Shown: in pieces, positions 44,891-48,847 of the stretch
Layout: every line of letters starts with the position of its first letter
Position numbering within the stretch: the stretch's first letter is position 1
Assembly: GCA_011391125.1 (NCBI GenBank)
Contig: JAABRE010000037.1
Location: forward strand, 1 to 48,847
Length of the DNA stretch: 48,847 nucleotides
Reading direction: 5' to 3'
Origin: Synechococcales cyanobacterium S06
GTDB taxonomy: Bacteria; Cyanobacteriota; Cyanobacteriia; Cyanobacteriales; JAABRE01
Notes under the pieces: model-generated
Databases searched by the model: none
Told to the model about the DNA's origin: nothing
Seen by the model: the letters and a program-made list of their open reading frames with translations, nothing else
Made by a program: the position numbers and the translations under genes

Positions 44891-45862
44891 ATGAATTATA
44901 TTAAGGAACAAATTTACAATTCATTATTCACTTTTTCCCAATTACAAAACCCAAATATTTTAGTTGTCAAATTTAGTTCGTTACCTATTTGGTTAATTAA
45001 TATTTTAGATATTGGATTAGTTGTAATTCTTGTTTATTTAGTTTTAGTAGTTATGGGACAAGGTCCCACTTTATGGGCCATTAGAGGTTTTATTTTCCTC
45101 ATGGTTAGTGCCGTAATTACTAAAAAAATAGGTTTAGTTTTATTAAGTTTTATTTTAGAAAAGCTAGTTTTAGGTTCATCGGTTGTCTTAGCAATAATTT
45201 TTCAATCCCAATTGCGTCGTTTTTTGGAACTCTTAGGAAAAGGGGATTTAAGGGAATTATTAAAGCCTTCTAAAGGTTCAAATTCTAATTCTGCGACGGT
45301 AATTGAGGAAATTGTCGATGCGGTAAAAGAACTTTCTCAAAATCGTACTGGAGCCTTAATGGTATTAGAAATATCGGGAAATCTTGATGAACAAGATTTT
45401 ATTAATCCTGGTGTACCAATTAATGCTGAAATTTCTAAAGAATTACTGCAAACTATTTTTCAAACTTCCACTCCTTTACACGATGGAGCAGTTTTTATTC
45501 GTGATTCTTCCATTATTTCTGCTGCCGTGATTTTACCCCTTTCTGAACAAACTACTTCCCGAAAATTAGGTACTCGTCATCGCGCTGCTATGGGTATTAC
45601 CGAAAGAATTAATAATTGTATTTGTGTGGTAGTTTCTGAAGAAACCGGCTCAATTTCTTTGGCTAATCGAGGTAAATTAGATCGTCCTTTAACTAGTAGT
45701 AAACTAAAGGAATTATTGGAACAAAAATTAACTCCTTCCCTTCCTCGCGAATCAGTTACTCCTAAATTGGGTCGCCTTAGTCGTACAATAGGTTTAGCTT
45801 GGAAAATTTTAGTTAAAAATATATTTAATCTGCCCTCCTTTTTTTCTAAACACAGAAAATGA
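44891..45862 (+). CDS. cdaA: Diadenylate cyclase (c-di-AMP synthase, CdaA/DacA type)
   Basis: Membrane protein making cyclic di-AMP from two ATP. Three hydrophobic helices are seen at about 30-110 ([48 protein letters not shown]), followed by a DisA_N domain at about 125-275. The active-site motifs are complete: [10 protein letters not shown] (DGA) and [10 protein letters not shown] (RHR). At 323 residues it is longer than Bacillus CdaA (273), with additional residues at both ends. The gene has a GGGAAAAG-type ribosome site and its stop overlaps the uppS start by 4 bp (ATGA), so the two are translated together. In cyanobacteria c-di-AMP governs K+/osmotic balance and day-night responses. Confidence 0.95.
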   Translation: MNYIKEQIYNSLFTFSQLQNPNILVVKFSSLPIWLINILDIGLVVILVYLVLVVMGQGPTLWAIRGFIFLMVSAVITKKIGLVLLSFILEKLVLGSSVVLAIIFQSQLRRFLELLGKGDLRELLKPSKGSNSNSATVIEEIVDAVKELSQNRTGALMVLEISGNLDEQDFINPGVPINAEISKELLQTIFQTSTPLHDGAVFIRDSSIISAAVILPLSEQTTSRKLGTRHRAAMGITERINNCICVVVSEETGSISLANRGKLDRPLTSSKLKELLEQKLTPSLPRESVTPKLGRLSRTIGLAWKILVKNIFNLPSFFSKHRK

Positions 45863-46605
45863 ACTCTTTAACTGCTTTACAACAATTGCCCGCTAATTTA
45901 GACAAACATCGTCTTCCTAATCATGTTGCCGTGATTATGGATGGCAATGGCCGTTGGGCTAAAAATCGCACACTACCTAGAATCATGGGTCATCAACGGG
46001 GAGTAGATACTCTCAAGGATTTGCTACGTTGTTGTCAAGATTGGGGTATTCCTGCTTTGACGGTTTATGCTTTTTCCACCGAAAATTGGGGCAGACCAGA
46101 AGAAGAAGTCAAATTTTTAATGACTTTATTTGAAAGAGTTTTGCGTCGTGAACTTGATGAAATGATGACAGAAAATGTGCGCATTCGTTTTATTGGTAAT
46201 TTAAACAGTCTTCCTCAATCTCTGCAAGATGAAATTAGTTATTCCATGGACAAAACGGCCACAAATTCGGGAATTAACTTTAGTGTAGCGACGAATTATG
46301 GAGGCCGACAGGAGATTATTAATGCTTGCCAAAAAATTGCGGATCAGGTTAAACAAGGTTTAATTAATGTTAATGAAATTAATGAAAAATTATTTGAATC
46401 TTATCTTTATACTAGCGGTATTCCTAACCCTGATTTATTAATTAGAACCAGTGGAGAAATGCGTTTAAGTAATTTTTTACTTTGGCAAATGGCTTATGCT
46501 GAAATTTATGTCACGCAAACTTTATGGCCAGATTTTGATCGCACTGAGTTTCAAAAAGCTTTGTTAGATTATCAGCAACGAAACCGCCGTTTTGGTAAAC
46601 TTTAA
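45859..46605 (+). CDS. uppS: Isoprenyl (undecaprenyl-type) diphosphate synthase
   Basis: cis-Prenyltransferase of 248 residues that elongates farnesyl diphosphate with isopentenyl diphosphate to the lipid carrier for peptidoglycan and polysaccharide export. Signatures: [16 protein letters not shown] with catalytic Asp28, [24 protein letters not shown], and [20 protein letters not shown] followed by [13 protein letters not shown]. It overlaps cdaA by 4 bp; the cdaA-uppS order is widely conserved in cyanobacteria. Confidence 0.96.
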   Translation: MNSLTALQQLPANLDKHRLPNHVAVIMDGNGRWAKNRTLPRIMGHQRGVDTLKDLLRCCQDWGIPALTVYAFSTENWGRPEEEVKFLMTLFERVLRRELDEMMTENVRIRFIGNLNSLPQSLQDEISYSMDKTATNSGINFSVATNYGGRQEIINACQKIADQVKQGLINVNEINEKLFESYLYTSGIPNPDLLIRTSGEMRLSNFLLWQMAYAEIYVTQTLWPDFDRTEFQKALLDYQQRNRRFGKL

Positions 46606-46638
46606 TTAGTAATCGAGAGGAAAATATAACACTAATAT

Positions 46639-46819
46639 TATGACAAAACATGATAAATTTTCTCAATTAACACAAAATTTTAGCAAGAAAAAATGGATCA
46701 ACTTAAGTCGGAATTAACTCTTTATGAATTACCACAAAAGATCAAACTTAAATATCCTGAATTTAAGCAGGAAAATCTCCTTGAAAATATTAATAAATTA
46801 GGTCATTTCAGTTATTAAT
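46639..46819 (+). pseudogene. Possible frameshifted gene remnant
   Basis: ATG 46639, with GAGAGG upstream, opens a 25-codon frame (MTKHDKFSQLTQNFSKKKWI...). A 41-codon frame overlaps it (ATG 46694; ELTLYELPQKIKLKYPEFKQ, ending LGHFSY). Both have coding-like, lysine-rich composition, and together they look like one small gene split by a frameshift. I do not recognise the family. They could equally be chance frames. Confidence 0.25.
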
Positions 46820-46940
46820 TATCAGTTATCAGTAGGGATTAACGGCCGTTAACCCTTACACAACCTTAAGTAAACTTGAAACCTTATTTTTATTGGTCAA
46901 ATAAGGGAAGGAATAGGAGGAGAATTAGATATTAATATAT

Positions 46941-47045
46941 TAGACCTCTTGCGAAACTAAGAATAAAATCAATTTTCCTCTCATAAGCGTCAATTTCTTT
47001 ACCTATTACCTATTACCTATTACCTGACTTGGTGCAAGAAGTCTA
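46941..47045. repeat. 105-bp MITE with TAGACCTCTTGC ends
   Basis: Left end tagacctcttgcgaaacta (46941-46959); right end GCAAGAAGTCTA (47034-47045) is its imperfect inverse over 12 bases. TA lies at each outer edge, which suggests a TA target as used by IS630/Tc1-type transposases. The left end is the exact inverse of 81-99. The interior carries about 3.5 copies of ACCTATT (47001-47025). Confidence 0.75.
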
Positions 47046-47071
47046 TTGATAATTGCCATGATTTCGTAACT

Positions 47072-48460
47072 TTATAATTGCGAATTCTTAATTGGTAAAT
47101 AAGGTTTAATTAATCTAAATAATTCTTTGGCTATGTGATAAACAGCAGGTACAGAAACCGCATTTCCAAACTGTTTTTTAGCGATATTTTCGTTAGAATG
47201 AATTTTAAACCAATTAGGAAAACCTTGCAATTTACAAGCATCTTTGGCCGTAATCGGTTTAAATTTATTTTGCTGATAAATTTCTTTAATAAATTTACTT
47301 TTATACTCATTGGGATTATCACCAATTATTGATTTTGTCGCAATAAAATCCTTAGCTCCCGTTGCAGTTAAAGTTGGAATTATCGCAGAATTAGGTAAGA
47401 AAATTCGGTAAATACCATTAATACCAGACATATTTTTTGAGTTCACAAATTCATATTTATTATCAGTTTGACGCAGAATATTTTTATTCATTAATTCAGA
47501 GATTTCTGATAGTTTTAAATCGGGGATTAACTCCTGTAAATCATCAAAAGATAAGGGATTACCGTCTTTTTCGCCATACTTTTTACGTCGTCTATTTTTT
47601 AACAAAGTTAAACAAATTAATTTTTCCTTTTCTGTTGTGTCAATTAAATCCCAAGAATGGATTGTTGTATGACCATTTCTTAAGTCAGAAAATGTAAAAA
47701 AATCATTTAATTCATCATCTTTTTGAAAGCGATTTCGAGATGCGGGAATTTTACCATTAAACAGAATATCTGCACTTAATTTAAGCTTTTCTATGGGTTC
47801 ATAATCTTTAAGTTCATCAATAATATCTAATAATTTAGTCTGATGTTTAAGAGGTTGAGGAAATTTATATTCTTGACAATTTTCTAAGTCATTTCTAATA
47901 CCTACGATAAAAACTCTTTCCCTACTTTGAGGAACTCCAAAATCATAAGAATTAATAATTTGCCATTTAACACAATAATTAATTTGCTTAAATTGAGTTA
48001 ATAAATATTCAAAACTATCACGATTTGTTGGACTAGCCAAACCTCGTACATTTTCAAAAATAAAACCTAAAGGCCTATTATTATTTAATAACCGCAAAAC
48101 ATCAAACCAAAGTTTACCTCTAGGATCATCAAATCCTTTTAATTTACCTGCTACTGACCAAGATTGACAAGGTACACCACCCACTAAAATATCTAGATTT
48201 GCCGGAAGACTATTTATCTTAGTTATATCACCCAATTCTAACTCATCTTGATTAGGAAAGTTGATAAAATTTTGGCGATATATTTTAATTGCTTCGGAGT
48301 CAATTTCTGAATAACCTAAACATTTTCCTCCTAAGTCTTCTAAGGGTATTCTAAAACCTCCTATTCCTGCAAATAAATCCACAAAAGTGAACTTAAATTG
48401 CTCAAATATTAACTGAGTTGGTGTAAATAATTCTAATTGTAATAGAGCAGTTTGTTTCAT
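47072..48460 (-). CDS. C5-cytosine DNA methyltransferase
   Basis: A 462-residue enzyme methylating cytosine C5 in a specific DNA site. Motif I: FTFVDLFAGIGGFR. Motif IV: GGVPCQSWS with catalytic Cys98. Motif VI: FIFENVRGL. Motif VIII: VPQSRERVFIVGIR. Then a target-recognition region of about 130 residues (about 235-365, including NRRRKKYGEKDGNPLSFDDL). Motif IX: IPTLTATGAKDF. Motif X: KKQFGNAVSVPAVYHIAKEL. All catalytic motifs are intact. No restriction endonuclease or specificity gene lies within the window on the left; whatever lies right of 48847 is unseen. The recognition site cannot be read from sequence. Confidence 0.94.
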   Translation of the reverse strand: MKQTALLQLELFTPTQLIFEQFKFTFVDLFAGIGGFRIPLEDLGGKCLGYSEIDSEAIKIYRQNFINFPNQDELELGDITKINSLPANLDILVGGVPCQSWSVAGKLKGFDDPRGKLWFDVLRLLNNNRPLGFIFENVRGLASPTNRDSFEYLLTQFKQINYCVKWQIINSYDFGVPQSRERVFIVGIRNDLENCQEYKFPQPLKHQTKLLDIIDELKDYEPIEKLKLSADILFNGKIPASRNRFQKDDELNDFFTFSDLRNGHTTIHSWDLIDTTEKEKLICLTLLKNRRRKKYGEKDGNPLSFDDLQELIPDLKLSEISELMNKNILRQTDNKYEFVNSKNMSGINGIYRIFLPNSAIIPTLTATGAKDFIATKSIIGDNPNEYKSKFIKEIYQQNKFKPITAKDACKLQGFPNWFKIHSNENIAKKQFGNAVSVPAVYHIAKELFRLIKPYLPIKNSQL

Positions 48461-48847
48461 AAATTTATTTACCTCATTAACTAATTTATCTTTATTTTAT
48501 CAGATTTCTAGATCATTAAATTTAGTTAACAATTAACAATTGTTAATTGTTATATACTCCCTCACCCCCCCAGGGCTGTTTCAAAGTCGAGAGCAAAATT
48601 TGAAGACCCTCACCCCCAACCTCTCATCCCAAAGGGAGCAGGGTGTTTTCATTCTCAAAATTTAAACGAAAGAAAGAGCAAAACTTTTATCTTTATTAGC
48701 TCTTTTTTCGATTTTTAAACGATCAACATTATTAATTATTTGTCATCTGCTATTATTTACTAATTTTTGACAGCAAAAACACTCCTATTGCCTTTATTAC
48801 AATAAGATTTACTCTTTTTTTCAATTTTTTTCTGCCTTTTTCTTGAA
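48461..48847. other. Terminal intergenic stretch
   Basis: AT-rich, with a small palindrome-like stretch (AACAATTAACAATTGTTAATTGTT near 48528-48551) and the partial MITE at 48576. No coding frame or RNA gene recognised. Confidence 0.45.
48576..48638. repeat. Partial copy of the 173-bp MITE
   Basis: About 63 bases matching the first third of 33666-33838, including GTTTCAAAGT and the C-rich tract, then unrelated sequence; no right end is present. Confidence 0.8.

Larger units (their letters stand above)
46606..47071. other. Intergenic region: gene scraps and a MITE
   Basis: This 466-bp region has two short adjoining frames (46639-46716 and 46694-46819, plus strand) that could be a decayed gene, then a 105-bp MITE at 46941-47045. 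No RNA gene is seen. Confidence 0.5.

Noticed and set aside
1-48847. Search for tRNA, rRNA and riboswitch structures
   Set aside because: No cloverleaf with a conserved GTTCRA arm and no known riboswitch core could be identified by eye; this is not a substitute for tRNAscan or Infernal.

Overview
The window is chromosomal DNA from a low-GC cyanobacterium. Evidence: repeated HIP1 octamers (GCGATCGC, many as GGCGATCGCC), a ClpC-type Clp ATPase, an NdbB-sized type II NAD(P)H dehydrogenase, DUF1822/DUF928/CHAT/CHASE2 families typical of cyanobacteria, and the order rimI / lysA / cdaA / uppS. No rRNA, tRNA or CRISPR array was seen. I do not assign a genus.

Layout. (1) 1-1.6 kb: a Ca-binding RTX / Calx-beta / cadherin-like gene with no normal start, abutting a mobile-element terminal repeat (81-99), so probably 5'-truncated. 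(2) 1.7-6.8 kb: housekeeping and accessory genes: proline iminopeptidase, NdbB-like dehydrogenase, a small coiled-coil protein, a HAD hydrolase, an Hpt-domain protein and a Uma2-family protein. (3) 6.8-21.9 kb, all on the minus strand: a surface-glycan locus centred on nonulosonic (sialic-type) acid chemistry. It holds a 1894-residue TPR/multi-glycosyltransferase protein, two methyltransferases, a GT29 sialyltransferase-like fusion, an inositol-phosphatase-family protein, a GT42/DUF115-like::NeuB fusion and a CMP-sialate-synthetase-like cytidylyltransferase. Two PIN-toxin/antitoxin modules (7952-9520) interrupt it and are bracketed by a 176-bp direct repeat of the locus itself. (4) 21.9-26.5 kb: a small membrane protein with an A11-tract at its likely start, a VWA-domain protein and clpC. 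(5) 26.9-42.4 kb: a two-partner-secretion (TPS) island: an FHA-type exoprotein with two tandem TPS domains, a DUF928 protein, a divergent sigma-70-like factor, a DUF1822 protein, a CHAT-CHASE2 membrane protein, a TPR-CHAT protein and the ShlB/FhaC-type outer-membrane transporter. (6) 42.8-46.6 kb: rimI, lysA, cdaA, uppS. (7) 47.1-48.5 kb: an apparently orphan cytosine-5 DNA methyltransferase.

How they may work together (inference). The minus-strand glycan genes are closely spaced, some overlapping, and supply synthesis (NeuB), activation (NeuA-like) and transfer (GT29-like, GT42-like, GT2, CgeB-like) of an acidic nine-carbon sugar, with methylation. In the TPS island the transporter would export the FHA-like protein. 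The two CHAT caspase-like peptidases, DUF1822 and the sigma-like protein form a regulatory/proteolytic set beside it.

Non-coding stretches are rich in MITE-like repeats. Several families occur more than once, and two of them touch gene ends (the RTX gene 5' side and the sigma-like gene 3' side).
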